From an uncultured Pseudomonadota bacterium (lineage in GTDB: Bacteria; Pseudomonadota; Gammaproteobacteria; Burkholderiales; JALYOK01), in the NCBI GenBank assembly GCA_902826775.1, contig CADEHE010000011.1, forward strand, positions 124,001 through 188,000: DNA of 64,000 nt, written 5' to 3'. How positions within the stretch are numbered: position 1 is the stretch's first letter; each line of letters opens with the position of its first letter. Made by a program: the position numbers and the translations under genes. Positions 17,547 to 26,250 of the stretch are shown one piece after another. The notes beneath the pieces are model-generated. The model searched no databases, was not told the origin of the DNA, and was given only the letters and a program-made list of their open reading frames with translations.

Positions 17547-17932
17547 CGCATTTCCTTTGTTCAATTTATTCCGGGACCATACGTTGCGTTTGATCGGCGC
17601 GACCAGCGCGGGACTAAGACACCCATCGGTAAGGGGCGATGGACGCTAAGGCTCTAGTTGGACACTTGTAAGCGCAAGTCTAGGCAGGTTGGACAAAACG
17701 CTATCGGCTGAATAAACGCTTAGAAATGCCCTATATCAATGCGTGCTGCCGACGGGTTGCCATCGGTTAGCATGGTTTACCGCAAAGATATAGGAGTATA
17801 GATATACATCTCATTTCTATAGCTAGGATAGGAGATAACCTGATGGCTGTATCAAGATAAAACGCGGTTTTCTGGCGGATCGGAGGTAAGCCTAGGTTGC
17901 GGCACCTCAACGCATTCTGACGAACGGAGGGT
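17547..17932. other. 386-nt gene-free region
   Basis: Between the chemoreceptor start and the prfA stop I see no gene. It holds the upstream region of the chemoreceptor, including a possible FliA-type -10, and an AT-rich stretch around 17780-17870 without clear structure. Confidence 0.5.
17701..17708 (-). promoter_or_regulatory. Possible sigma-28 (FliA) -10 element
   Basis: The minus strand reads GCCGATAG, matching 7 of 8 bases of the FliA -10 consensus GCCGATAA, about 155 nt upstream of the chemoreceptor start. The -35 is poor, so this is a weak candidate kept only because chemoreceptors are typical FliA targets. Confidence 0.25.
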
Positions 17933-19012
17933 TTAGGATTCCGCCACCGCGGACAGCTGTTCGGCTTGATGTTCGGCTACGAGCGCGTTGGTCAACTCGA
18001 AAAGATCGCCGTCCATTATGGCGTCGATCTTGTAGAGCGTCAGGTTGATGCGATGATCGGTTACGCGGCCTTGCGGGAAATTGTAGGTGCGGATGCGATC
18101 GGAGCGGTCGCCGCTGCCCACTAGCGATTTGCGCGTGGCCGCTTCTTTACTCTGCTGTTCGCGCACCTGCTTATCCCTGATGCGCGCCACCAGCAGCGAC
18201 ATGGCGGTGGCTCGGTTCTTGTGCTGCGAGCGGTCGTCTTGGCACTCGACCACGATGCCGGTCGGCAAATGCGTCAGGCGCACGGCGGAATCGGTCTTGT
18301 TGACGTGCTGGCCGCCGGCTCCGGAAGCGCGGTAGGTGTCGACGCGCAGATCGGCGGGATTCACCACCACATCGCCGATCTCGTCCGCCTCAGGCATGAC
18401 CGCGACGGTGCAGGCGGAGGTGTGAATGCGCCCTTGCGCCTCGGTGTCCGGCACGCGCTGCACGCGGTGCCCGCCGGATTCGAACTTGAGCTTGGAGTAC
18501 GCGCCCTTGCCGAGGATCTTGGCGATGATCTCTTTGTAGCCGCCGACGTCGCCGTAGCTCTCGGAAATAACCTGCACTTGCCAGCGGTTGCGCTCGGCGA
18601 AGCGCGAGTACATGCGGAACAGGTCGCCGGCGAACAGCGCGGATTCGCTGCCGCCGGTGCCGGCGCGAATTTCCAGGTAGATGTTCTTCTCGTCGTTCGG
18701 ATCGCGCGGCAGCAGCGCCTTCTGCAAATCTTCTTCCAGTGTTGCGAGCTGCTCCTTGCCGGCGCGGATCTCGCTCTCGGCCAATTCGCGCAGCTCGCGA
18801 TCCTCTAGCATTTCATTGGCGGTCGCGATGTCGGCTTCGGTGCGCTGATAGCGCTGGAACAATTCGACGATCGGCTCCAATTCCGATCGTTCGCGCGAAG
18901 CGCTGCGGTATTCGTCCATGTTATTCGTCGCGCCTTCCGATGCGACAAAGCGGTTTAGTTCTTCGTAGCGCGTGGCGAGCGTCTCCAGCTTTTGCGCAAT
19001 GGAGGGCTTCAT
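17933..19012 (-). CDS. prfA: Peptide chain release factor 1
   Basis: The 359-residue RF1 has the catalytic GGQ at 233-235 and the PxT-type stop-codon recognition tripeptide (PDT, 188-190) in VQRVPDTEAQGRIHTSACTV, which separates RF1 from RF2. It releases nascent peptides at UAA and UAG. The start overlaps the hemA stop in an ATGA, so the two are translationally coupled. The modifying enzyme gene prmC is on the same strand but not adjacent. Confidence 0.97.
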   Translation of the reverse strand: MKPSIAQKLETLATRYEELNRFVASEGATNNMDEYRSASRERSELEPIVELFQRYQRTEADIATANEMLEDRELRELAESEIRAGKEQLATLEEDLQKALLPRDPNDEKNIYLEIRAGTGGSESALFAGDLFRMYSRFAERNRWQVQVISESYGDVGGYKEIIAKILGKGAYSKLKFESGGHRVQRVPDTEAQGRIHTSACTVAVMPEADEIGDVVVNPADLRVDTYRASGAGGQHVNKTDSAVRLTHLPTGIVVECQDDRSQHKNRATAMSLLVARIRDKQVREQQSKEAATRKSLVGSGDRSDRIRTYNFPQGRVTDHRINLTLYKIDAIMDGDLFELTNALVAEHQAEQLSAVAES

Positions 19013-20274
19013 CGTGCTTCGCTCGGCGGGTAGATGCGGTTGAGCACGCGCACCAGTTCGTCACGCTCCGCGGCTGCGTCCTCGGCAACGCCTTCGGATA
19101 GCAGGCGCAGCGGCTGATGCAAAAACTTGTTTGCCAAGCCTTGGCTGAGCGCCTCTAGCACGGTGTTGGGATCGTCGCCGCGCGCCAGCGCTTTGCGCGC
19201 GCGCTCCAACTCGAGACTGCGCAGGCGCTCGGCGTATTCGCGCAATTGCTTGATCGTCGGCACCGCATCACGCGCGCTCAGCCAGCGCCGGAACTCTTGC
19301 ACGCGAGCGTTGATGATCGTCTCGGCATCGCCGACGGCGGATTTGCGCGCCTCGACGCCCTCGCGCACGATGTGCGCGAGATCATCGACGCTGTATAGGT
19401 AGACGTCATCCAACTGCGCGACCTCGGCTTCGACATCGCGCGGCACCGCCAGATCCACCATCACGATCGGGCGGTGGCGCCGCGCCTTAACGACGCGCTC
19501 CATCAAGCCTTTGCCGATGATCGGCAAGCTGCTCGCGGTTGAGCTGACGACGATGTCGTACGTGGCAAGATGCTCGGGCAACTCGCTCAGCGTAAAGGCC
19601 GCGCCGCCGTATTTTTCCGCCAGTGCTTGCCCGCGTTCGAGCGTGCGATTGGCGACATCGATGCGTTTGGGGCGCTGTGCCGCATAGTGCGTGGCGCACA
19701 ATTCGATCATCTCGCCGGCGCCGACGAACAACACCGACGAAGCACTCAGATCGCCGAACACGCGCTCGGCCAGACGCACCGACGCAGCGGCCATCGAGAC
19801 CGAATTAGCGCCGATTTCGGTTTGCGTGCGCACTTCTTTTGCAACTGCGAAAGTTTGCTGGAACAATTTATTCAGCAGCCAGCCCAGCGTGCCCGCTTCA
19901 GCGGCGGTGCGCACCGCATCTTTCATTTGGCCGAGAATTTGCGCCTCACCCAGTACCATGGAATCGAGCCCGCTGGCGACGCGAAACGCATGCGCAACCG
20001 CGGCGTCTTGCTGCAACTGGTAGAGGTAGTTATTGACGTGATGCCGTTCGAGCGAGTGGTAGTGCGAAAGCCAATCTTGCACGGTGTGCGGTGCACCGGT
20101 GCGGCAGTAAATCTCAGTGCGGTTGCACGTGGAAAGAATCGCGACTTCTTCCACCGTGTGGCTGGCGGCCAGTTGGCGCAAGGCCGGCGCCAGCGTTTCC
20201 GCCGGGAATGCGATCCGCTCGCGGATTTCGAGCGGCGCGCTTTGATGATTCAATCCTACGGCGAACAACTGCAT
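19009..20274 (-). CDS. hemA: Glutamyl-tRNA reductase
   Basis: A 421-residue HemA with the nucleophilic Cys50 in ILSTCNRTEIYC, an NADPH-binding domain (VLFVGAGEMIELCATHY) and a C-terminal dimerisation helix region. It reduces glutamyl-tRNA to glutamate-1-semialdehyde, the first committed step of tetrapyrrole (heme, siroheme, cobalamin) synthesis. It is coupled to prfA by a 4-nt overlap. A gene for a B12-binding regulator lies upstream on the same strand with 228 nt between. Confidence 0.97.
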   Translation of the reverse strand: MQLFAVGLNHQSAPLEIRERIAFPAETLAPALRQLAASHTVEEVAILSTCNRTEIYCRTGAPHTVQDWLSHYHSLERHHVNNYLYQLQQDAAVAHAFRVASGLDSMVLGEAQILGQMKDAVRTAAEAGTLGWLLNKLFQQTFAVAKEVRTQTEIGANSVSMAAASVRLAERVFGDLSASSVLFVGAGEMIELCATHYAAQRPKRIDVANRTLERGQALAEKYGGAAFTLSELPEHLATYDIVVSSTASSLPIIGKGLMERVVKARRHRPIVMVDLAVPRDVEAEVAQLDDVYLYSVDDLAHIVREGVEARKSAVGDAETIINARVQEFRRWLSARDAVPTIKQLREYAERLRSLELERARKALARGDDPNTVLEALSQGLANKFLHQPLRLLSEGVAEDAAAERDELVRVLNRIYPPSEAR

Positions 20275-20424
20275 TGCGGTGGTTGGCGCCGCGCTGGACT
20301 GCGCCTGGGCTCGCGACTCGTTGAAATATAACGGAAATTATATCATTCGAAGAAGCTCGCCTGAGGCCCGCGTCAGCGCTGAGACTGGACTATGGCACAT
20401 GCAACAATGCCTATAGTGCGGCCA

Positions 20425-20436
20425 ATACACGTGTAT
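20425..20436. promoter_or_regulatory. 12-bp palindrome upstream of hemA
   Basis: ATACACGTGTAT is a perfect palindrome in the gap between the MerR-type regulator and hemA, about 150 nt before the hemA start. It is a candidate operator; the cognate protein is unknown. Confidence 0.35.
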
Positions 20437-20502
20437 GAAGGTGTCTAAGAACCTTATTTCATGGCTGTTTCAGTTGCCTACTACGAGATGCATGAGGGCG
20501 CT

Positions 20503-21450
20503 CTAGGCTTTGTACACGTTGTGCGTTGGTTCCGGCGCGGCGCCCCGCCACGCGGCGATGGTGGGAGCAATCTCACTGAGCGACGTAACGAGCGCGATGC
20601 CGCGCAGCCGTAGCTTCGCTTTCGCCGCGCCTTGTCCGCCGAGCCAGAGTTGCGTTGTGCTGTTGAGGCGTTGGCGCAGCACTGGTAGCAGCTTGAGCAG
20701 TTCAGCGGCATTGAAAGCTTGGCTTACCGACAGTGCGACGACTTGCGCTTCATGCTTCTCGGCGGCGGCCACCATGTCTGCAATAGGCGTTTCGACGCCG
20801 AGTGAGATCGTCTCGGCTGATTCGAGCGCCATGAGGCAACGCGCCATGAGCAAGCCAATGCCGTGAGGCTCTCCCGGCAAGGTCGTCAATAAGATGCGCG
20901 GCGGGGCGAGGGCGGTTTCAAGCCCGGCGGCCGCCGTGCGCAAAATTCCGTTGGCGAACTCTGCGTACAAATGCTCGCCGTGGATGCTGAGTTCACCGCG
21001 CGCCCAGCTTTCGCCGACTAGTGTCGTGAGCGGTGCGATGCGCTCCAGGACAAAGCGGCGCAGACCGAGTTCGCCAAGTTGCTCGAGCAAAGCGTTCGAC
21101 AGCTCGCGACGTGCTTGGCGCTTGACTAGCACCAGCAGTTGCGCCACGTGGTGATCGACGCGCGGTTTGGCCTCGGCATCGATACTGCGCGGGTTGGGTG
21201 AATCGGCAATGCGGCCGGCGATGACTTTTCCGGGGCGAAAGCCGCTATCCACCAGGCGCTTAATGTGGCGCAAGCGCTCGACTTCCTGCACGGTGTAGAT
21301 GCGATCGCCGTTGCGATCGCGCAGCGGTTTGGGAAAACCGTAACGGCGTTCCCAAATGCGCAGTGTGTCTTTGGCCAAACCAGTCTCACGCTCGACAACG
21401 CTTATAGGCAACATCGCGGGCGCAGCAGATGAAGTTTGTGCATTTGCCAT
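20503..21450 (-). CDS. MerR-family regulator with B12-binding domain (LitR/CarH-like)
   Basis: The 315-residue protein has an N-terminal MerR helix-turn-helix (LAKDTLRIWERRYGFPKP), a helical-bundle domain and a C-terminal Rossmann cobalamin-binding domain. It shows both LitR/CarH signatures: W149-x9-E159-H160 and the lower-ligand motif ExHxxG (E194, H196, G199). Such proteins are adenosylcobalamin-dependent light-sensitive repressors. The residue after W149 is Ala, whereas Thermus CarH has the photoproduct-binding His132 there. The start uses GGAAGAG 7 nt upstream. It precedes hemA and is divergent from a repeat-rich exported protein. Confidence 0.88.
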   Translation of the reverse strand: MANAQTSSAAPAMLPISVVERETGLAKDTLRIWERRYGFPKPLRDRNGDRIYTVQEVERLRHIKRLVDSGFRPGKVIAGRIADSPNPRSIDAEAKPRVDHHVAQLLVLVKRQARRELSNALLEQLGELGLRRFVLERIAPLTTLVGESWARGELSIHGEHLYAEFANGILRTAAAGLETALAPPRILLTTLPGEPHGIGLLMARCLMALESAETISLGVETPIADMVAAAEKHEAQVVALSVSQAFNAAELLKLLPVLRQRLNSTTQLWLGGQGAAKAKLRLRGIALVTSLSEIAPTIAAWRGAAPEPTHNVYKA

Positions 21451-21814
21451 TGGATTGCTCTTCCATCGCACCGAACCAGTGCAATGGTGCCGAACGCCGA
21501 ATTGACCTGCAACTATTGTCTAGGACAAATATATTTATTGTTATTAAACAATATGTTGAACTCATCCATGCGAATGAAGGTTTACTGTGTTCTGGCGCGC
21601 CAAGGCGAGGTGCGAATTGGGATGGTGCAGTGTTGCTAAATCCGCGCAATGAACGCTGAAGTAGGCGCGGTCATTGCTGGCAAGGGTTTCCAAAAGCAGG
21701 GAATTCAGCTAATCTCAGCGGTCATCTCGGCAACTGGGCGCAGAACAAAATCCCCTTAACGCTCGGGGCCGCCGAAACTTCGCTGATTACTTCATAACTC
21801 GGGAGAAGAGTTAC
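21451..21814. other. 364-nt divergent intergenic region
   Basis: No gene is seen. The region separates the divergent B12-type regulator and the exported repeat protein and must hold both promoters. It contains an AT-rich patch (21529-21553) with two dyads, described separately. Confidence 0.6.
21516..21553. promoter_or_regulatory. Two dyads, candidate operators of the B12-type regulator
   Basis: TTGTC-TAG-GACAA-type symmetry (21516-21528) and TATTGTT-ATTA-AACAATA (21536-21553) have centres about 22 bp apart, roughly two helical turns, 65-105 nt upstream of the regulator gene. Autoregulation by a MerR protein at such sites is plausible but inferred. Confidence 0.45.
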
Positions 21815-22816
21815 ATGTCAAAAGGCTCTATCGCTAAACTCACCTTGATCGCGCTGGCGGTTTCGGGCTGGCATCTGGTCGCTGCCCAAGACAAGCCCGC
21901 TGCGGCACCGGCTGCTGCTGCCGCGCCAAGCCCGGACGGCGTGCCGCCCGATGCCAAACCGGGTGAATGTTACGCGCGCATTTTCACCCCTGCGGAATTC
22001 AAGACCGTCACTGAAAAAGTCGAGCGCAAACCTGCCTACAAGAAAATCCAGATTGTCCCTGCGAAATTCGCGCCGGCCGAAGAGAGGGTGATGGTCAGGC
22101 CGGCCAGCAAGAAGCTGGAATTGGTGCCTGCGCAGTACGAATCGGTGGAAGAGAAAGTTGAAGTCAAGCCGGCCAGCACCAAAGTCGAGCATATCCCAGC
22201 GGTGTACGAAAACGTCACCGAGAAAGTGATGGTCAAGCCGGCCTACACGACTTGGAAGAAGGGCACCGGCAGCAACGTGATTCGCACGCAAAAAGATGCC
22301 AAAACCGGCGACATCATGTGTCTGGTGGAGGTGCCCGCTGAGTACGCCAACGTCACCAAAAAAGTGTTGAAGACGCCGGCGAGCACACGCGAAGTGCAAA
22401 TTCCAGCCACCTACAAAACGATTAAGAAAACTGTCGTCAAGGCGCCACAAAGCACGCGTGAAATTGAAGTCCCGGCCGAGTACAAGACCGTAACGGTGAT
22501 GAAGGAAGTCGAGCCGGCGAAAACGGTCGAGGTCGAAGTGCCCGCCGAATATGAAAGCGTCACCAAGACGACGAAGGTTTCGGAAACGAAAGTGGAGTGG
22601 CGCTCGATTCTGTGCGACACCAACTTGACCAAAACGAAAGCTGAAGAGATTCAGCGCGCGCTGTCGAAAGCGGGCTTTGATCCCGGATCGCCCAATGGCG
22701 TGATCGGGCCGAAGACCATGGCAGCAGTGCATGCTTTCCAGAAAGCCAAAGGCTTGCCGATCGATGACTACTTGAACCTCGAGACGGTCAAAGCATTGGG
22801 CGTAGCGCCGAACTAA
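21815..22816 (+). CDS. Exported repeat protein with peptidoglycan-binding domain
   Basis: A 333-residue protein with a signal peptide (cut near VAAQ) and an Ala/Pro-rich linker. Then comes an array of about nine degenerate units of about 24 residues built around VPAxYexVtekVxVKPAS (about 65-270). The C-terminus is a PG_binding_1 domain (EEIQRALSKAGFDPGSPNGV, then GPKTMAAVHAFQKAKGLP). It is probably a periplasmic or envelope-anchored structural protein. GGGAGA upstream of the ATG and a strong terminator after the stop mark a single-gene unit. Confidence 0.8.
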   Translation: MSKGSIAKLTLIALAVSGWHLVAAQDKPAAAPAAAAAPSPDGVPPDAKPGECYARIFTPAEFKTVTEKVERKPAYKKIQIVPAKFAPAEERVMVRPASKKLELVPAQYESVEEKVEVKPASTKVEHIPAVYENVTEKVMVKPAYTTWKKGTGSNVIRTQKDAKTGDIMCLVEVPAEYANVTKKVLKTPASTREVQIPATYKTIKKTVVKAPQSTREIEVPAEYKTVTVMKEVEPAKTVEVEVPAEYESVTKTTKVSETKVEWRSILCDTNLTKTKAEEIQRALSKAGFDPGSPNGVIGPKTMAAVHAFQKAKGLPIDDYLNLETVKALGVAPN

Positions 22817-22840
22817 GCTTCACACAAGAAGCAAAGCAAA

Positions 22841-22876
22841 AACGGCGCGCCATTGGCGCGCCGTTTTGTTTTTTTG
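22841..22876 (+). terminator. Rho-independent terminator
   Basis: AACGGCGCGCC, loop ATT, GGCGCGCCGTT is followed by TTGTTTTTTT. It is a perfect 11-bp stem directly after the peptidoglycan-binding protein gene. Confidence 0.9.
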
Positions 22877-22928
22877 GAAGCCGCGCTAACGCTTCGGAGC
22901 GATGACCGCGTGATTCAGAGGTTCCCTA

Positions 22929-23162
22929 CTAGGCGAAGCGCCGTTTGCGCGGTGCGCGTGGCCGCCGCCAAGCTGTGCGATGAACGATGTTGGAGCGAAG
23001 CGTGCGAAATTTCCAGCGCATGCGTAACACGAGCGCGGCCAGAACAAGTAGCAGCACGCCGCAGATCATCCAGAACCAGGAGTCGGTCCTGCGCAGCGCC
23101 GCCCATCCGGCGAAGCCATAGATGTACGGCAGTGATTCGTACCAGAACAGTTCGAATTTCAT
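22929..23162 (-). CDS. Small single-pass membrane protein, paralogue A
   Basis: A 77-residue protein with one clear hydrophobic helix (WMICGVLLLVLAALVL) followed by RMRWKFR and a very basic tail. Its N-terminal part (FWYESLPYIYGFAG) is closely similar to that of the 66-residue protein encoded at 23428-23628 (LWYEVSPYVYTAGG), so the two are paralogues. The ATG at 23162 is chosen to match the paralogue; an upstream in-frame start exists. It is the last gene of a three-gene minus-strand set. Family not recognised. Confidence 0.6.
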   Translation of the reverse strand: MKFELFWYESLPYIYGFAGWAALRRTDSWFWMICGVLLLVLAALVLRMRWKFRTLRSNIVHRTAWRRPRAPRKRRFA

Positions 23163-23215
23163 TTTCGGAGTGAATGAGCGGTTTGCCCCGAGTTTGAGAT
23201 CTGTGCTTCGTGCTG

Positions 23216-23431
23216 CTAACCCTGCGCGCTTGCCGTCCACTGCACGCGTTCGATCAAGCTCACACCGCGCGCTGAACGGCTCGCACAGCTGGGTTCAACG
23301 CGATCGAACTGCGTCGGGTCGTCGATCATCGCCGGCTCGACAAAGCGCGGCTCGATCATAAGCTCGACGCGCGCGGCTTGTTCGCGCGAGTTCTGGCCGA
23401 GCAAGGTGCCGAGCAGCGACGCCAGTTTCAT
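23216..23431 (-). CDS. Small hypothetical protein between two paralogues
   Basis: A 71-residue protein without a transmembrane helix or signal peptide, starting MKLASLLGTLLGQ. Its ATG overlaps the stop of the upstream 66-residue gene in an ATGA, which is good evidence for real translation coupling. It contains an acidic middle and one Cys. No family recognised. Confidence 0.55.
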   Translation of the reverse strand: MKLASLLGTLLGQNSREQAARVELMIEPRFVEPAMIDDPTQFDRVEPSCASRSARGVSLIERVQWTASAQG

Positions 23432-23628
23432 CGACGCGTCTTTTTCTTTTGTAGTGCTCGCGTGTTGCGGTGTACCCAGCGCATACGCAAAACTAGCGCT
23501 GCGGCCGCGAGCAACAGCGCGCCCGAAACCATACCAAGCCCGGAGCCAGTTTGCGCGAGCGCTAGCGCGCCGCCGGCGGTGTAAACGTAGGGTGAAACTT
23601 CATACCAGAGAGGTTCTAGTGCGCTCAT
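23428..23628 (-). CDS. Small single-pass membrane protein, paralogue B
   Basis: The 66-residue protein has a Trp/Tyr-rich N-terminus (LWYEVSPYVY), a Gly/Ala-rich hydrophobic helix (LGMVSGALLLAAAALVL) and a basic end RMRWVHRNTR. It is a paralogue of the protein at 22929-23162. It begins a three-gene operon of very small proteins and overlaps the next gene by 4 nt. Function unknown; topology suggests an inner-membrane subunit or regulator. Confidence 0.6.
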   Translation of the reverse strand: MSALEPLWYEVSPYVYTAGGALALAQTGSGLGMVSGALLLAAAALVLRMRWVHRNTRALQKKKTRR

Positions 23629-23805
23629 TTTTGTTCTTCTTCTTAGTCACACTGGCTGGGCTTAGGTACAGTGATCCCAGGATAAGACCAGTGCTTCTGC
23701 GCGGCAAGCAGCAAAGCGTTGTCGGATTCAATCCAATTCGGCCCGCAAGCGACGATGCCGAAAAAGCGTTGCCGCGTGCGCGACGATTGCCGCGCGAGAT
23801 CTAAA

Positions 23806-24972
23806 CTAGCTGGAGTGTGTACCCAAGACTGCTTTTCTGTCTTCTTGCTTGGATGGTACTGCCATCCAGTAATCGGCTTGCGCCTGCACCACATCGGCTA
23901 GCGATTGGCGTTGTTTGAAGCGCTGGCGCAGCAGTTCGCTTTGTGCCGGTGCGCCACGCAGCAGCGCGTCGATCTCGGCTAGAACCGCTGTGGTGCCGAG
24001 TGCCGCGGCATCCTCATGCAGCATCGCGATGGTGCCCGCGAGATCGTCGCGCAGCGAGCTGCGTTGCCGGCTCTGCGCGTCCACCAGTTGCGCATCGCAA
24101 CCGAAGCGGCACGCTTCGAACCGGTTGAAGCGGTTTACTTGGTAAGTGGCCGGCAGCGGTGCCGGTGGACGCTGCGCCAATAAATGGTACGCCAAGGTTT
24201 GCGCGTATCCGGCAAGCAGCGCCGCGCGCTCGACCGTGAGCGGTGTGTCGCACACGCGTATCTCGATGGTGCCGTACTCCGGTTTGGGGCGAATATCCCA
24301 GTAGAAATCCTTCATGCTGGCGACGATGCCGAGTTGCACCATGCCATCGAAGTAGTCGATGAACTGCCCCCAAGTTTCCACTTCAGGCATGTGGCCAGAT
24401 AGCGGAAAAGCATCGACCACCGCCAGCCGGCTGGAATGAAACAGCGTGTCTTCGCCCTGATAAAACGGCGAAGCCGCCGCCAGCGCGATGAAGTGCGGCA
24501 GATAGCGCGTGAACGCATGGGTGAGATAGATGGCTGCGTCGCCGTCGGCACAGCCGATGTGAATGTGCTGCCCGAACACGGTGAACTGCTTGGCCATGAA
24601 TCCGTAGCGCTGCGCGACAAAATTAAAGCGCTCATCCGGAAATATCCGGCGCTCGCTCCAGCGATGAAACGGATGCGTGCCGCCTCCCGCGATGAGCAAG
24701 TTAAGCCGCAGCGCTTCGCGCGCGATGATGTCGCGCATTTGCTGCAATTCCGCCAGCAGAGTGTCGTAGCGATCGTGCACCGAAGTGTTCAGCTCGATCA
24801 TGCTCTGCGTGATCTCCGGCTTGACCGCACCAGGCACTTCCATGCGCTGCAGGCGCGCCAGCAATACCTCTGCATCGCGCGAGAGATCGAGTTCACGCGC
24901 TTTGATAATCTGCAGTTCGAGTTCGACGCCGATCGAAAGTTTCGGCGAAGCATTGAAAGTCATTTCGCTCAT
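23806..24972 (-). CDS. Carboxylate-amine ligase, GCS2/YbdK type
   Basis: A 388-residue protein of the GCS2 family of glutamate-cysteine ligases. It has SIGVELELQII at the N-terminus, ELNTSVHDRY, GGGTHPFHRW and GQHIHIGCADGD, and the late RPKPEYGTIEIRVCDTP motif. YbdK-type enzymes join glutamate to cysteine weakly and the true substrate is often unclear. The neighbouring genes on the same strand are a Kef-type antiporter and a class I amidotransferase, which gives a gamma-glutamyl theme. Confidence 0.9.
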   Translation of the reverse strand: MSEMTFNASPKLSIGVELELQIIKARELDLSRDAEVLLARLQRMEVPGAVKPEITQSMIELNTSVHDRYDTLLAELQQMRDIIAREALRLNLLIAGGGTHPFHRWSERRIFPDERFNFVAQRYGFMAKQFTVFGQHIHIGCADGDAAIYLTHAFTRYLPHFIALAAASPFYQGEDTLFHSSRLAVVDAFPLSGHMPEVETWGQFIDYFDGMVQLGIVASMKDFYWDIRPKPEYGTIEIRVCDTPLTVERAALLAGYAQTLAYHLLAQRPPAPLPATYQVNRFNRFEACRFGCDAQLVDAQSRQRSSLRDDLAGTIAMLHEDAAALGTTAVLAEIDALLRGAPAQSELLRQRFKQRQSLADVVQAQADYWMAVPSKQEDRKAVLGTHSS

Positions 24973-25032
24973 GCAGTTTTGCCTCGGAAAGACTAAGAGT
25001 TCAGGCGGCCCAAATCAGAGCGCAGTATTTGC

Positions 25033-26250
25033 TCATACACGGCTCAGTTCGCCTTCCGGATGCGCTTCGTCGCTGCGCCGTAGTGCCAAACCGGTCACGA
25101 TCGGCGCGACCAGTTCACTCAAAGCGAGCGCGCCGAGCAGCAGCGAAGTCAGTTCTGGGCCGAAGTCGGGATATATCGTCACCGTATCGTGCATCATCAG
25201 CCAAGCGATTTCCGACATCGGTAACAAAGCGGCGGCGAGCGGCAACGCCGAGCCGAGTCGCAGCGCGCTGGCGGTGCTGAAGATGCTGATCGCCAGCGCC
25301 TTCGCCACGAAGCGCACCACCAAGAACACAGCGATCGCCGTGCCGGCTTCGCGCCATCCGGAAAAATTCAGGCTCGCGCCCGCGAAAACGAACAAGACCA
25401 CCAGGAATAGCTGGCCGCCATAGCCGAACTGCAGCGCCAGCAGCGCGCGCTTGGCGTCCTGATTGCGCGCCAGCACGCCCATCGCCAACAGCGCTAATAC
25501 CACGGAAAGCTGCAATGCGCGAGCCAAACCGACGGCCAGCACAATTGCGCCGATCAACAAGATGTATTGACGGTCTTCACGCTTGCCAAGCCAGCGCGCC
25601 AACTCCACGACGCCGCGATGGATCGCGAAGCCGAGCAACAGCGAGCCGGCCAGCACATACACCGGGTGCAGCAGCGTGCTCATCGCGGTAGCCGAGTGCT
25701 CCATGTGCAGCCAAGGCAGCAACACGATGATCAAGATCGCGGCAACAGCCGTGTTGATCGCAGTGAGCGACATCAGGCGTTCCGTCAGTTGGCCCTCGGT
25801 GCGCAGTTCGTGCGAAACCAGCAACACGATGGCAGGCGAGGTCGCCACGCCCATGGCTGCGGCCAGCGCGCATACCAGCGGCGAGTAATCGAAGTAATAC
25901 ATTGCTGCGAAAATCGCGCCGAACGTAAGCAGGCTTTCGGCCACTGCCATCGCGAGTAGCCATGCATTGTGTCTAAACCAACTCAGGTCAAGACGGTGGC
26001 CCAACTCGTAGAGCACCAGACCGATGGCGACATCGACGATCGGCCGAGCGTTGGCCATCAAGTCCGCGGATATCAGATTCAAGGCCGACGGCCCCAGCAG
26101 CAGGCCGGTCAGCACATAGCCCGTCACGCGCGGCAAGCCCACGCCGCGCCGCAACAACTCGCCGCCGCAAATGCCGGCAAGCAGCATCAGGCCAAACAGT
26201 ATTGCCTGATTCAACTCAGGCGGAAACGATGGAAGAAACGCGAACTCCAT
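25033..26250 (-). CDS. Kef-type monovalent cation:proton antiporter (CPA2)
   Basis: A 405-residue polytopic membrane protein (about 12 helices) of the CPA2 sodium/hydrogen exchanger fold, starting AILFGLMLLAGICGGELLRR and containing GYVLTGLLLGPSALNLI. It ends after the membrane domain and lacks the C-terminal RCK/TrkA-N domain of KefB/KefC. It probably exchanges K+ or Na+ for protons. It lies 60 nt upstream of the GCS2 gene. Confidence 0.88.
   Translation of the reverse strand: MEFAFLPSFPPELNQAILFGLMLLAGICGGELLRRGVGLPRVTGYVLTGLLLGPSALNLISADLMANARPIVDVAIGLVLYELGHRLDLSWFRHNAWLLAMAVAESLLTFGAIFAAMYYFDYSPLVCALAAAMGVATSPAIVLLVSHELRTEGQLTERLMSLTAINTAVAAILIIVLLPWLHMEHSATAMSTLLHPVYVLAGSLLLGFAIHRGVVELARWLGKREDRQYILLIGAIVLAVGLARALQLSVVLALLAMGVLARNQDAKRALLALQFGYGGQLFLVVLFVFAGASLNFSGWREAGTAIAVFLVVRFVAKALAISIFSTASALRLGSALPLAAALLPMSEIAWLMMHDTVTIYPDFGPELTSLLLGALALSELVAPIVTGLALRRSDEAHPEGELSRV

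Noticed and set aside
18443..18451. PDT in the RF1 stop-codon recognition motif as an anomaly
   Set aside because: The middle residue of PxT varies among bacterial RF1 proteins, and Pro and Thr are retained.
22000..22620. DNA-level direct repeats in the peptidoglycan-binding protein gene
   Set aside because: They are degenerate coding repeats explained by the protein's repeat units, not a separate element.
23643..23894. 83-codon minus-strand frame between the small-protein operon and the GCS2 gene
   Set aside because: It overlaps the GCS2 coding end by about 90 nt, has no ribosome-binding site and no start codon in the non-overlapping part.
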